NCBI GenBank assembly: GCA_963776055.1
Contig: CAVZLD010000011.1
Span: 372,001 to 436,000, forward strand
From: CAVZLD01 sp963776055
Lineage (GTDB): Bacteria; Planctomycetota; Planctomycetia; Pirellulales; Pirellulaceae
Direction: 5' to 3'
DNA length: 64,000 nt
Part shown: positions 49,410 to 59,617 of the stretch, one piece after another
Position numbering within the stretch: the stretch's first letter is position 1
Layout of the letters: each line of letters opens with the position of its first letter
Position numbers and translations under genes: made by a program
Notes under the pieces: generated by a model
What the model was told of the DNA's origin: nothing
Seen by the model: the letters and a program-made list of their open reading frames with translations, nothing else
Databases searched by the model: none

Positions 49410-51349
49410 ATGAAGGCGCCCACGCCGCTTCCCTGCTTGCTGCTGTTTTGTGCCGTTTTCCTGCTGAGCGTATCGCTGGCTGGGGCGGCAAATCCGCTGC
49501 CGATCGAGAAGCTCAAGGATCTCCAGGTTCTGCTCGGTCCGACCAACGGCGTGTTGCTGGAGCGCCATGGTCATCGGTTGGCCATCTACGGAGATCCGCC
49601 GAAAACGCCGCGGAAGTCGACACGGTACTTTTCACGCATCATCGGCGCGACGTTGTGTGGGCCGGACGATCGCTGATTCGGCACGGGGCGCAGGTTATCG
49701 CACCCCAGAGTGAAGCCGACCTCTTCTCCGATGTGCAGGCCTTCTGGGACCACTTCACAAACGCCCGGTACCACGATTACGCACAACAGACGACGAAGGT
49801 CCTGACGGAGCCAATCGCCGTGACAAGGTTCGTGCAGGACGAAGAAACCATCACTTGGCAGGGATTGCCGATTCGCGTCCTCGCAACGCCGGGCTACACC
49901 CAGGGATCCGTGACCTACCTGGTCGATCTGGACGGCCACCGGATCGCCTTCCCGGGTGATCTGATCTACGGCGACGGCAAGCTGCTGGATCTCTACAGTT
50001 TGCAGATGGCGATTCCCGCAGCCAAAGTGGGCGGTTACCACGGTTACGCCGGACGCTTGGGTGATTTGGTCGCCAGTCTGCGTCGGATCGCAGCAGAAAA
50101 ACCTACGTTGATGATTCCCAGTCGCGGGCCGGTCATTCACGATCCGATAGCAGCGATCGACCGCCTGCTTGCCAGGCTTCAAGCCCTCTATCGCAATTAT
50201 CTGGCAACCGACGCATTGCGTTGGTATTTCGGAATGGACCACATCCAGACCAAGGCGGCACGCGTGTTGGGTGCCGACGCCAAGCTGGATCTGATGGCAC
50301 AAGCCGAGACGTTTGCGGATCTGCCTTCCTGGATCGTGCCACTGAATAATTCGCGGCTGCTGCTCTCGGCCGACCGGTCCGGTTTTCTGATCGATTGCGG
50401 AAGTCAGCAGATCATCGATCGCTTAAAGGAACTCCAAGCAGCGGGTCAATTGACTTTCATTGAGCATGTCTTTATTACTCACTACCACGACGATCACACG
50501 GATCAAGTTGCAAATCTGGTACGCGAGACGGGGGCCACTGTCCACGCGTCCCGTCGAAACTGGGATCTCTTACAGAATCCCGGATCCTACCGCTTGCCGT
50601 GTCTGACACGGAACCCGGTGCACGTTTCCGGTCGCGCAGAATCGGGAACGAAATGGCGATGGAAAGAATTCGAACTGGCGCTGTTCTATTTTCCCGGACA
50701 GACGTTATACCACGACGCGCTGTTGGTCACGCGGGACAGTGGCGAGCAGATCTTCTTTATCGGCGATTCTTTCACGCCGTGCGGAATCGACGACTATTGT
50801 TTGCAGAACCGCAACATTGTGCGTGAGGGGAACGGCTTTCTGGCGTGCCTGGAACTCCTGGAGCAGGAAGCCCCTGATGCGCTGCTGATAAACCAACACG
50901 TCGAACCGGCCTTTCGGTTCTCTCGTGAGCAGCGAACACGGATGCGAGAGAACCTGAAACAGCGGGAAGACCTTCTGCAAAGCCTGTTTCCCTGGGACGA
51001 TCCCAATTATGGCATCGACGAAGGTTGGGCTCGATTCTACCCCTACGCTTGTGCGCTGCATCCTGGCGACGCGACTCAACTGTCGCTTCGTATCCTGAAT
51101 CACTCGCCCGGCGAACATCAGTTTACTGTCAAGCTACATCTGCCCACCGGTTGGCAACTCGATCCCAACCCCATCGACACGGTGCGAATCCCCGCGAGGA
51201 TGGAGGGCGCCATCTCCCTCGGCATTTCTATCCCTCGCGACACACCGCCCGGCCAGTACGTGCTCACCGCCGATGTCGCCTGGAACCAATGGGAACTCTG
51301 CGAATGGTCCGAAGCGATCGTGCGGGTCGATCCGACTCCCCCACCGTAG
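49410..51349 (+). CDS. Secreted protein with two MBL-fold modules (frameshifted)
   Basis: ~646 residues. A signal peptide (PCLLLFCAVFLLSVSLAGA) leads to a first metallo-beta-lactamase-like module with a degraded metal site (TVLFTHHRRDVVWAG) followed by FPGDLIYGDGKLLDL. A second module has the full HxHxDH motif (FITHYHDDHTDQV), then FFIGDSFTPCGIDDYC. The last ~110 residues form a beta domain (NHSPGEHQFTVKLHLPTGWQ). The frame changes at 49600-49601: one G lost (CCGCCGAAAAC for CCGCCGGAAAAC) joins GDPP to ENAAEVDTVLFTHH. Function is unknown; the family includes hydrolases of esters, lactams and nucleic acids. It precedes oxidoreductase C by ~200 bp. Confidence 0.78.
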
Positions 51350-51545
51350 TGCAACCGGTCTGCTCGGCAGTCTTTACCGCGGTGCGATTCCCGCTGCGGG
51401 AACGACAAATCTTCCCGGCAATCCATGGACGGAGCGATCGCCGAGGATTATCATCGTCGGTGCGGGCCCGACCGCGAAAAGCTACACTGCGCGGGGCCGA
51501 ATCCACTGCCACGAACACCCAACGTTATGCATTCGGGAGAAATCG

Positions 51546-53042
51546 ATGACTGACGTTTCTAGACGACGTTTTCTCGAAGAATCGATGCTCGCCATCACCG
51601 CCGCCGGGGCGGCATCGGTGGGGATGCTCGGCCCATCTTCACAACCGGTTCGGGCGCAGTCCGGCCCCAACGATAAGCTGGGCGTCTGCGTCGTCGGAAT
51701 TGGCGGTCGCGGTTGGGGAAGTCATTGCAGCGAATGGCTGAAAGACCCGCGGACGGAGATTCGCTATCTCTGTGACCCGGATTCGACGAAAGAAGAGAGA
51801 TGCGACGCGATCGCGGAGAAACAGAACGGCGTACGACCAAAGTTTGTTACGGACATGCGGCGAGCTTTGGATGATCCCGCCGTCGATATTGTCAGCAACG
51901 CCTCCACGAATCATTGGCACGCGCTCTGTGGTGTTTGGGCGATGCAAGCCGGCAAACATTGCTATCTCGAGAAGCCGGTCTCTCACAATATCCACGAGGG
52001 CCAGGCACTTGTCGCCGCAGCGACGAAGTACAAGTTATGTTGCCAGGTCGGAACGCAATGTCGTTCCAATCCTTCGAACATCAACGCCGTCAAGTTCATT
52101 CACGACGGTGGAATCGGCGTCGTGAAATTTGCACGTGGCCTGTGTTATCGACGACGCAAGTCGATCGGACCTTTGGGAACCTATGAAGTTCCCCAAGAGA
52201 TCGACTACGACATCTGGAGCGGTCCGGCTCCGATCGCGCCCGTGACACGACCGAAGTTCCACTACGATTGGCACTGGCAGCGGATGTATGGCAATGGTGA
52301 CCTCGGAAACCAAGGCCCTCATCAGACGGATATCGCTCGTTGGCACCTCGGAATCAACCGTCTTCCCGATTCGGTCATCACCTGGGGCGGTCGACTCGGC
52401 TACGACGTCGAGAAGAAGGACCCCACCTTCCGGGACGCCGGGGATACGGGCAACATTGAGACGACGATCTTCGATTACGGCGATAAGTGCATCGTCTTCG
52501 AAACCTACGGACTCGACACACCCGCCGTCTTGGGTGCCAAGGTTGGCGTGATTTCCTACGGCACCGAGGGATACGTGGTCCAGTCCCAGTATGGGTATTC
52601 GGCCGCATTCGATCCGGACGGCAAGATGACGAAGGAGTTCAAGGGAAGTGCCAACCATTTCGGCAACTTTCTGGATGCCGTGCAGGCGAACGATCCATCG
52701 CAATTGAACTCGGACGCACTCTGCGGTCACCTTTCGGCCGGAATGAGTCATTTGGGCAATATCTCCTACTACTTGGGGGAAGATCACAAAGTCACGGTGG
52801 ATGAGCTGAAGCAGATGGTCGGCCAGATCAAGAGTCTGGACGACAACGTGGCAACGCTCGAGCGAATCGTCGAGAAGACGGAAGCCTACGGCGTCGATCT
52901 GGCGCGAACGCCTTTCTCGATCGGACCACTGTTGCGTTTTGACCCCAAGGCGGAGACGTTCCTCGACAATGATGCGGCAAATGCGATGCTTACCCGCGAG
53001 TACCGAGCGCCGTACGTCGTTCCGGCTCCGGACCGCGTCTGA
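51546..53042 (+). CDS. Tat-exported Gfo/Idh/MocA oxidoreductase C
   Basis: 498 residues, intact. Leader SRRRFLEESMLAITAAGAASVG with the twin arginines; nucleotide-binding start LGVCVVGIGGRGWGSHC; NASTNHWHALC; KHCYLEKPVSH with the family Lys; the C-terminal domain has GNGDLGNQGPHQTDIARWHL. These resemble the group B oxidoreductases with a long C-terminus. GGGAGAAATCG precedes ATG 51546. A sulfatase follows 32 bp after its stop on the same strand, so they are likely one unit that handles a sulfated sugar. The reaction is not proven. Confidence 0.93.
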   Translation: MTDVSRRRFLEESMLAITAAGAASVGMLGPSSQPVRAQSGPNDKLGVCVVGIGGRGWGSHCSEWLKDPRTEIRYLCDPDSTKEERCDAIAEKQNGVRPKFVTDMRRALDDPAVDIVSNASTNHWHALCGVWAMQAGKHCYLEKPVSHNIHEGQALVAAATKYKLCCQVGTQCRSNPSNINAVKFIHDGGIGVVKFARGLCYRRRKSIGPLGTYEVPQEIDYDIWSGPAPIAPVTRPKFHYDWHWQRMYGNGDLGNQGPHQTDIARWHLGINRLPDSVITWGGRLGYDVEKKDPTFRDAGDTGNIETTIFDYGDKCIVFETYGLDTPAVLGAKVGVISYGTEGYVVQSQYGYSAAFDPDGKMTKEFKGSANHFGNFLDAVQANDPSQLNSDALCGHLSAGMSHLGNISYYLGEDHKVTVDELKQMVGQIKSLDDNVATLERIVEKTEAYGVDLARTPFSIGPLLRFDPKAETFLDNDAANAMLTREYRAPYVVPAPDRV

Positions 53043-53074
53043 CGCACGTCGTCTGCAGAAGGAAGGCGACCGTC

Positions 53075-54457
53075 ATGCTCCCGTTGCTCACGTTGCTGCT
53101 GCCATTCACCGCAACGTCAGCGGACACGACGCCTCCGAATGTGCTTTTCATCGTTGCCGATGACCTGAATGACTACGTAATCGACGGCCGTTATCCAGGC
53201 GTGCAGACGCCACATCTCGATGCATTTCTGGAAACGGCCGTGCTGTTTGAGCATGCCTACTGTGCGGCTCCCGCCTGCGTCCCGTCGCGAGCCGCCTTTC
53301 TGAGCGGGCAGTACCCGTTTCGCACAGGCGCCTACCTGAATGGCAGCGATCCGTGGCAAAAGCCGGCGATGGCCAATGTCGAATCGCTTCCGGAATCCTT
53401 CCGCCAAAGCGGCTATGTCACCTGGGGCGCCGGAAAACTGTTTCACTGCGAAATTGGCCGCGAACACGAACGCGCTGCATGGGACAATGCCCCGACACAT
53501 CGGGGCGGATTCGGACCGTTTCTGCCTGCGGCTGATCAACTGGCGGGGAAATGGTGGGGCGCCGGTCCTTGGTCCGGTCCCGACCATGACTTTCCCGACG
53601 TGGTGAATGCGGACGCGGCGATCGATTTTCTGCGTCAGCCACAGGACACACCGTTCTTTCTGATGCTTGGTCTTTGGCGCCCTCATACGCCCTTTACCGC
53701 ACCGCGACGGTTCTTCCAACAGTACGACAAGCAACAGATCCAGATACCACCGCCTGGATGGTCGGAAGATGATCTGACCGACATTCCGGCCGCCGGCATC
53801 GCCCTCACCAAGATCTGGGGAGAGCGGTGGGAGAAGACCGGACAAACGCATCCGGAGCATTGGCGCCAGATTGTGTGGGGCTACCTCGCGTGCACAAGTT
53901 TCGCTGATTGGTCAATCGGGCGTGTTCTGGACGCTCTCGATGAAAGTCCCCATACGTCGAACACTCTGGTAGTGATCACATCCGACAACGGATACCACTG
54001 TGGCGAAAAAAACCATTTCGAAAAATCAACGCTGTGGGAGGCAGCGGCGCGCGTGCCGCTTGCCATCCGCCTACCCCATCGTCGAAACGCGGGCCAGCGG
54101 ACGGCGGCAACGGTGACCCTGGTCGATCTCTACCCGACTTTTGTCGACTATTGCCGTCTCCGCACGCCTCCCCAACCTCTCGACGGGCGAAGTCTGCGTA
54201 AGATCCTGGAGAATCCCGAAACCGCCTGGAACCGTCCTGCCATCACCGTCTACGAAGAACAGGTCTTCTCCGCACGCAACCAGCAGCATCGCTATATCCA
54301 ATATCGTGACGGATCAGAGGAGCTGTACGACCACCATACGGATCCGTTTGAACGCAAGAACCTGGCCAAGGATTCTGCGGGATCCAAGGCAATGAAAGAG
54401 CTGCGAAAAGGAATCCCACGTGCCTGGGCGAAATCGCTTGGCGGAAGAGAAGGGTAA
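53075..54457 (+). CDS. Secreted sulfatase, iduronate-2-sulfatase-like
   Basis: 460 residues, intact. Signal peptide (LPLLTLLLPFTATSA). The metal-binding start is PPNVLFIVADDLNDY; the formylglycine motif is CVPSR within CAAPACVPSRAAFLSGQ; WRPHTPFTAP and ITSDNGYHCGEKNHFEKSTLWEAAARVP are later conserved blocks, and HTDPFERKNLA the end motif. It follows oxidoreductase C closely (likely operon) and needs a maturase that is not visible here. The substrate class cannot be told from sequence by eye. Confidence 0.94.
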   Translation: MLPLLTLLLPFTATSADTTPPNVLFIVADDLNDYVIDGRYPGVQTPHLDAFLETAVLFEHAYCAAPACVPSRAAFLSGQYPFRTGAYLNGSDPWQKPAMANVESLPESFRQSGYVTWGAGKLFHCEIGREHERAAWDNAPTHRGGFGPFLPAADQLAGKWWGAGPWSGPDHDFPDVVNADAAIDFLRQPQDTPFFLMLGLWRPHTPFTAPRRFFQQYDKQQIQIPPPGWSEDDLTDIPAAGIALTKIWGERWEKTGQTHPEHWRQIVWGYLACTSFADWSIGRVLDALDESPHTSNTLVVITSDNGYHCGEKNHFEKSTLWEAAARVPLAIRLPHRRNAGQRTAATVTLVDLYPTFVDYCRLRTPPQPLDGRSLRKILENPETAWNRPAITVYEEQVFSARNQQHRYIQYRDGSEELYDHHTDPFERKNLAKDSAGSKAMKELRKGIPRAWAKSLGGREG

Positions 54458-54725
54458 CAGGATCGAATCCGAACTGCCGTCCGGTGGACGGTGTCGCTGT
54501 GGGCAAAGTATCATTTGACCAGCGGATCGGGACCGTCGAGTGGTTCGGCGACGCGGAGAAGGTCCAAGCGGGTCTGCAGGGAAATCTGATTTTCGCCGCC
54601 TCGGCGCGTCGCGCCGGCGGCAGCGGTCCCGCGAATCGCCGGAATCCACGTCGAGGATCATTGGCATTACTGCCGGCCATTCCGTTCACAATCGTCCCCC
54701 CATAGATCACTCAAGGGAGAACCCG

Positions 54726-55457
54726 ATGCACCTTTTTCCATACGGCCATCCGGAAAGATCAATCCGCGCAATCTGCGATCACAGCCATCGAAGAGCAACG
54801 CTCGCGTGCCTGCCCACACTTCTGTGCCTTGCCGTGACCACGTGCGCGGCCGAAACCGGCCCCGAACAGCCGATTGAGATGTCACCGCTTCAAGAAGCAT
54901 TCGTGGCGGCTCAGAAGAAATGCGTCATGCCGCCCGAGAAACGACCACCCAAACAAAGACACTTTGTGCGTCTCAAAACGCTTTCCTTTGACCCAACGCG
55001 CGACCTTCAGAAACAGATCGAAGAATTCGAAAATGAAAACCGTCGCGGCTATGACGCCGGTCCCTTCCAAGTGCTCGACGCGACGGGCAAACGCGGTGAC
55101 CAATCTGGTTGGGAGATCTGGTACAAGGATGTCTTCACGATCGAGCAGGAGTGGGCCCAGGGACTGAAGATCCCCTATTTCTGCCAAGTTCTGCAACTAC
55201 GGGACGATGAAGGGAATCCCGTGGTCGCTGATCGTTTATCCGAGTCGGACTGGCTTGCGCTCAGTCGAAAGACCACGCGGGCCATCCTGAAACCGGTTGC
55301 CGAAGCACCTGAGGACACTATGCAAAATGTCCCCATCTATGTCGTCCGCTACATCGGCAACTTCGAGGGGAACGCGAAGTACGTCAAGCTCTATCTGGGA
55401 GCTCCGGGAACCACAAACTTCGTGGTGCTCGATGTCAGCGTCTACGACCACTATTAG
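54726..55457 (+). CDS. Secreted protein of unknown function
   Basis: 243 residues. The N-terminus is long and basic before a hydrophobic stretch (LACLPTLLCLAVTTCAAE), probably an extended signal peptide. The body is rich in charged residues (QKQIEEFENENRRGYDAGP) and ends in beta-like YVVRYIGNFEGNAKYVKLYL. No family is recognised, and no catalytic pattern is seen. AAGGGAGAACCCG upstream of ATG 54726 is a good ribosome site. It follows the sulfatase by ~270 bp with a small hairpin (54477-54491) between. Real-gene status rests on the ribosome site, signal peptide and codon usage like neighbours. Confidence 0.65.
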   Translation: MHLFPYGHPERSIRAICDHSHRRATLACLPTLLCLAVTTCAAETGPEQPIEMSPLQEAFVAAQKKCVMPPEKRPPKQRHFVRLKTLSFDPTRDLQKQIEEFENENRRGYDAGPFQVLDATGKRGDQSGWEIWYKDVFTIEQEWAQGLKIPYFCQVLQLRDDEGNPVVADRLSESDWLALSRKTTRAILKPVAEAPEDTMQNVPIYVVRYIGNFEGNAKYVKLYLGAPGTTNFVVLDVSVYDHY

Positions 55458-55648
55458 TGCCTTGCCAAGACTCCAATTGACGGATGCGTGCCTCTTTTCC
55501 GTGAAGTAGTGCGCATTGTTCGTCCCGTCTCGACCGCGAGGGGAGACGGGGCGGAGTCTCCGAAAAATCAGTCGGGCACGCAAACTGTTCACTGAATCTG
55601 GCACAAACCTTCGGCAAGCGTGTCTGGCTCCCGTGTGCGCCGTGTAGG

Positions 55649-57766
55649 TCACGGTTTGGGTAACAGGATGGCCGCGTTCTCCGGCAACGTGATCTGGCTG
55701 GCTTTTCCGTCAATCCGGTATTGGATCTTCAATTGCTTGCGAACGCTCGGCGTTGGGTCGCCGCCGAAGCTGGCGTTGTAGGATGTCGACGGGAGCACGA
55801 TCAGCGGCAGATCATGTTCGTGTTTCTGCAGCACCGACGTCACATCGGTCCATTGGTTGCCAGAACCGTATTCCGCCTTCACGATCTCCAGCCGCACGGG
55901 CGTCTGCCCGATCAACTTCAGCAGCTCCTGGACATCGCTCGTTCCGCCAACCGCTTGGGCAATCGCAAGCGTCACTCGTTCGGCGTCATCCTTGAGCGCA
56001 GGATCCTTCGCTGCCTCAATCGCCAACTTCAAGGTCCCCCGACTTGGGTACCGCTCCAAAACTTCCAGCACTAGCTTCTTGTCCACATCTCGCTGCGCAA
56101 CTTGCATTGCTTCGCGGCACATCGTCACTCGGTCTTCTTCCGGCATCGTAAACTGTCGAGCCAAGCGGATGTAACCTCGGACGGCGCGTACCTGGTAGCG
56201 GCCATCGTCGGCCGTCTTGGCCAGTTCCAGCAGCACCGGGCCGGCATCGACGGTCATCCATCCGCCGAGCAACTGACTGGCCGTATCCTGCAGTTCGGGC
56301 TGAGCACTCATCGCAGCGGACCGCATGGCCTGTAACGCTCGAGGACCTCCCATGGCGCTCAGAGACTCCAGGATCGTGCGTTGCGCATCGAGCGGTGCGT
56401 CTTCCATCGCGGTCGCCAGTTTTTCCGCGCACGCTTCTCGATCCGGCATACGCACACTGGCCGCGCGAAGAGCCTGCGTGGCAGCGGCCGTGTCGCCCTT
56501 GCTCGGCTTGACAACTCGGTTGAGCAGCACATCAAGATCCTCCAGCCCGACGGTCTCGCCCAAGGCCGCCAAAGCCGCCACTCGGATCTGATCATCGGGA
56601 TCATCAGCGGCCTTCAGAAGTGCCGGTACCGCCGGGATCCGGCGCAGACCGACCAGTTCCAACAGCACCCGCCGAACTTTCCCTTGCGCCTGATCCATTC
56701 GTGCGACGAGCGCGTCATTCACTTCCTGCCCCGGCAGATTTTCCAGGGTGGCCTTCGCCGCCTGGGCCACTTCCGCGTCATCTTCGGCGGCAATCTCCAA
56801 CAGGTCCGCAACACAGGAGGCGTCCCCCAACCGTCGGACGACGTTCAGCGCAGCGGTGCGAGCCTCCGTCGACCCGTTCTTGGCAATCGACAGTACGGCT
56901 GGCAAGGAGCTGGCGTCGCCCCGATCCGCCAAAGCCAACAGCAGATTCGCCTGTCGCTGCGGCGAGGTTCGCTCGATCTCGGTCAGCAGAGCCCCTGTGA
57001 CAGTTTCGCCCTGTAATTCTCGAGCGACCGAAAGGCCCATCGCGTGATTCCGTTGATCCGTGGACTGCAACAGTTCCAAGAGCAACGGCACGCCTTCGGA
57101 GCCACGCGCCAGGATCGCACCGCGAGTGGCTTCCAAGAATCGCTGTTGCGACACTTGCGTTTCACGAACTTGATCGTACAACTGCGCTGCTGCCGCATTC
57201 TTGCCCTGCGACATGAGCGATTCCGCACTCAAAAGACATCCCTGGGCAACCGACGACCGAATGTCCGGGGAAGCATTGGGGAGCGTCTGCTGAAGCTGCG
57301 CGATCGCCGCCTCGTCCGCAATTTTGCCCAGCGTTACCGCAGCGGCGGCAGCGACGTCCGGATCCGAGTCGTTGAGTCGTTCGGCCAACGCATTCACCGC
57401 TTGTGCATCACGGCGCACTCCAATGGAATTGATCACGCCGATCAGCAATCGACCATCGAGATCCTTCATCGCTTCGCGTAGGGCTTCGTCCGCCGCGGCC
57501 CCCGGTATCACTTCCAAGGCGATCCGAGCCCAGGAGGCAAGCTCCGGATCGGGCAGCAAGGCAGCAAGAGCGGGAACCGATTCCGGAGTCCCGTACACCG
57601 CCAGTTGTTTGCAGGTAATCGCCTTCTCGGCGGGTGCCGCGTCGGATTGCAGTACTTCCAGCAGAGGTTGTTCCTGCTGATCGGCCGCCTGAACTGACAC
57701 GGACGAGCAAGTAAGCAGAGTCACCGCCAGCAGGGCGGACAGCAGGGCGTACGAAATTCTGAGCAT
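55649..57766 (-). CDS. Secreted HEAT-repeat protein with C-terminal beta domain
   Basis: 705 residues. Signal peptide (YALLSALLAVTLLTCSSVSVQA). Residues ~40-610 are HEAT repeats (SVPALAALLPDPELASWARI, DPDVAAAAAVTLGKIADEAA, DDPDQIRVAALAALGE, and others), a solenoid for protein binding. The last ~90 residues (YGSGNQWTDVTSVLQKHEHD ... GGDPTPSVRKQLKIQYRID) are a small beta domain that recurs at the ends of planctomycete exported proteins as I remember them. Start at 57766 (signal peptide) rather than 57856. Oxidoreductase D lies 77 bp upstream on the same strand, so the two are probably one transcript. Role: scaffold, inferred. Confidence 0.87.
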   Translation of the reverse strand: MLRISYALLSALLAVTLLTCSSVSVQAADQQEQPLLEVLQSDAAPAEKAITCKQLAVYGTPESVPALAALLPDPELASWARIALEVIPGAAADEALREAMKDLDGRLLIGVINSIGVRRDAQAVNALAERLNDSDPDVAAAAAVTLGKIADEAAIAQLQQTLPNASPDIRSSVAQGCLLSAESLMSQGKNAAAAQLYDQVRETQVSQQRFLEATRGAILARGSEGVPLLLELLQSTDQRNHAMGLSVARELQGETVTGALLTEIERTSPQRQANLLLALADRGDASSLPAVLSIAKNGSTEARTAALNVVRRLGDASCVADLLEIAAEDDAEVAQAAKATLENLPGQEVNDALVARMDQAQGKVRRVLLELVGLRRIPAVPALLKAADDPDDQIRVAALAALGETVGLEDLDVLLNRVVKPSKGDTAAATQALRAASVRMPDREACAEKLATAMEDAPLDAQRTILESLSAMGGPRALQAMRSAAMSAQPELQDTASQLLGGWMTVDAGPVLLELAKTADDGRYQVRAVRGYIRLARQFTMPEEDRVTMCREAMQVAQRDVDKKLVLEVLERYPSRGTLKLAIEAAKDPALKDDAERVTLAIAQAVGGTSDVQELLKLIGQTPVRLEIVKAEYGSGNQWTDVTSVLQKHEHDLPLIVLPSTSYNASFGGDPTPSVRKQLKIQYRIDGKASQITLPENAAILLPKP

Positions 57767-57843
57767 GGGGATGATCCTATGGATAGTTGTGCGATCAACG
57801 AGCCGAGGGCCTGCGGGAGCCCAAACATCTCCGTTTCTTTCCC

Positions 57844-59130
57844 TTAGATGCGCCACGGCTCCCGCAGCGCTTCCGACCGAAGCCGATTGGCCTGTTCGTC
57901 ATCGACGAAGGCATGCGTCTTCGTGTCGTAGTTCAGCTTTCGGCCCAGGAAGAGGGCAATATTTGCGCCGTGGCAGGCGATATGGGAATAACATGCAACC
58001 TCGGCATCCGCGAGAGGCTTTCCGCGGGACTTCACGCAATCCAGAAAGTCCCGCACATGGAATGTGGCCGGATACCCGCCGATCTCGGCAACCTTTCGCC
58101 CGGCCAGTAGCGCTGGGGAGCTCAACACCAGCTTTCCACTGTCACCGGTTTCCACCCAGCCTTGATCTCCTTCGAATCGCACCGGGCAGGATCCCAACGG
58201 CAGCCAGTCCTTTTCTCGAAGAATCAGTTCCACACCGTTAGCATATCGGGCGATGATCTGTCCGTCTTCCGGCGGATTGTATTCCACGGGTGCCGTGTCA
58301 TCGGCATTGTTCGCCCATTGACACAGGTCGACACAGTGGGAACCCCATTCAAGCACTCCGCCGCCGACAAGTCCGCCGCCTTTTTCGAAGTTGAAACCAT
58401 CGAGCAAAGCCTTGTTGAAGGGACGCCATGCGGCGGGGCCAAGATATAGATCCCAATCCACTTCCTCCTTCGGCGGCTCCGGCTCGGCCGGTTTCCAACC
58501 ACTCATCTTGGCCGTCATGCCGGCGGGATGCGCGAAAACCTTCTGCAGTCTTCCCAGTCGGCCGCTGCTCGCCAATTCACAAGCAAAGGCAAAATGTGGC
58601 AGATTCCTGCGCTGCGTTCCTGCCTGGAACACCCGACCGGTTCGTCGGATCGTGTCGGCCAGAATCAGGCTTTGGGAAATGTTCTTCGTGCACGGCTTTT
58701 CACAATAGATGTCTTTGCCGGCCTGTGCTGCCAGAACCGACGCGGTCGCGTGCCAATTCGGCCCCGTGGCGATGAGCACGGCATCAATGTGGTCCTGATC
58801 CAACAAATCGCGGAAGTCACGATACGTGGCACAGTCCTGGTTGCCGTTCTTCGAATCGGCCACCTTCTTGATCGCCGTGCGACGTGCTTCTTTGACATCG
58901 CAGACCGCAACGAACTGCACGTCTGGCTGTTCCAGAAAACAGCCCAGGTCATAGGAACCCCGCCGGCCGATCCCAATGCCACCCAACAGAATCCGCTCGC
59001 TCGGCGCCACGGCACCGTCTCGCCCCAGGGCGGAACTGGGAATGATCTGAGGCGCCATAAACAGGGCACTCGCCTGCGCCGCCGTTTTGAGAAATCGACG
59101 TCGAGGAATTCTTCGTTGCGATCGAGACAT
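57844..59130 (-). CDS. Tat-exported Gfo/Idh/MocA oxidoreductase D
   Basis: 428 residues, intact. Leader PRRRFLKTAAQASALFMAPQ; Rossmann start ILLGGIGIGRRGSYD; TGPNWHATAS; DIYCEKPCTKNI with the catalytic-type Lys; C-terminal domain GGGVLEWGSHCVDLCQWANN and VRDFLDCVKSRGKPLADAEV. Close in layout to oxidoreductases A and E. It is divergent from the FG-GAP protein and upstream of the HEAT-repeat protein. The substrate is probably a sugar or cyclitol, by family only. Confidence 0.94.
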   Translation of the reverse strand: MSRSQRRIPRRRFLKTAAQASALFMAPQIIPSSALGRDGAVAPSERILLGGIGIGRRGSYDLGCFLEQPDVQFVAVCDVKEARRTAIKKVADSKNGNQDCATYRDFRDLLDQDHIDAVLIATGPNWHATASVLAAQAGKDIYCEKPCTKNISQSLILADTIRRTGRVFQAGTQRRNLPHFAFACELASSGRLGRLQKVFAHPAGMTAKMSGWKPAEPEPPKEEVDWDLYLGPAAWRPFNKALLDGFNFEKGGGLVGGGVLEWGSHCVDLCQWANNADDTAPVEYNPPEDGQIIARYANGVELILREKDWLPLGSCPVRFEGDQGWVETGDSGKLVLSSPALLAGRKVAEIGGYPATFHVRDFLDCVKSRGKPLADAEVACYSHIACHGANIALFLGRKLNYDTKTHAFVDDEQANRLRSEALREPWRI

Positions 59131-59617
59131 GGGAGTTCTCCGGTGTTGGCACCGGCCCGACGAATTCCCGCAGCACTCGCGGAGGACTGTCGAGCCTTAA
59201 CGGACAATTTGTACGTTTCGTGGGGGACATTTCCTCATCAGGCAGCTGCCGCCCCGCGAAGTTTCATGTAGACCTATCGCCAGAAGCTTGTGAAGGGCCG
59301 CTCGCGATCGGCGAACACGGCACCTAGTAGGTGGGACCACCCTGGGGTAGTGCCTCTTAGCATAACGCCACGCAAATCAGTTTTCCATTCCCCTTTCCGT
59401 TGGAACCGGACCAGAAAACAACCTACCATAAGCCGGTCAAACCGCCCCCTGTTGGCAAGCGGCCGCGCGCTGGACGCCGGTCCGTTTCCGACCTACCGAA
59501 TCGCAGCTACAATCTGGTGAGTGTTCTGCGTATGAAAACCGCTGATTTGACCACCGTGCCATGCAGGCTGCGCCCGTCGGCTTTGGGAATCTGCCATGCA
59601 GAGAAGGAGTACCGAAG
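59131..59617. other. Divergent intergenic region
   Basis: 487 bp without a recognisable gene. A GTAGGTGGGACCACCCT segment near 59328-59344 may be a decayed copy of the GGGTGGGC family. No strong promoter box was found. Confidence 0.35.
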
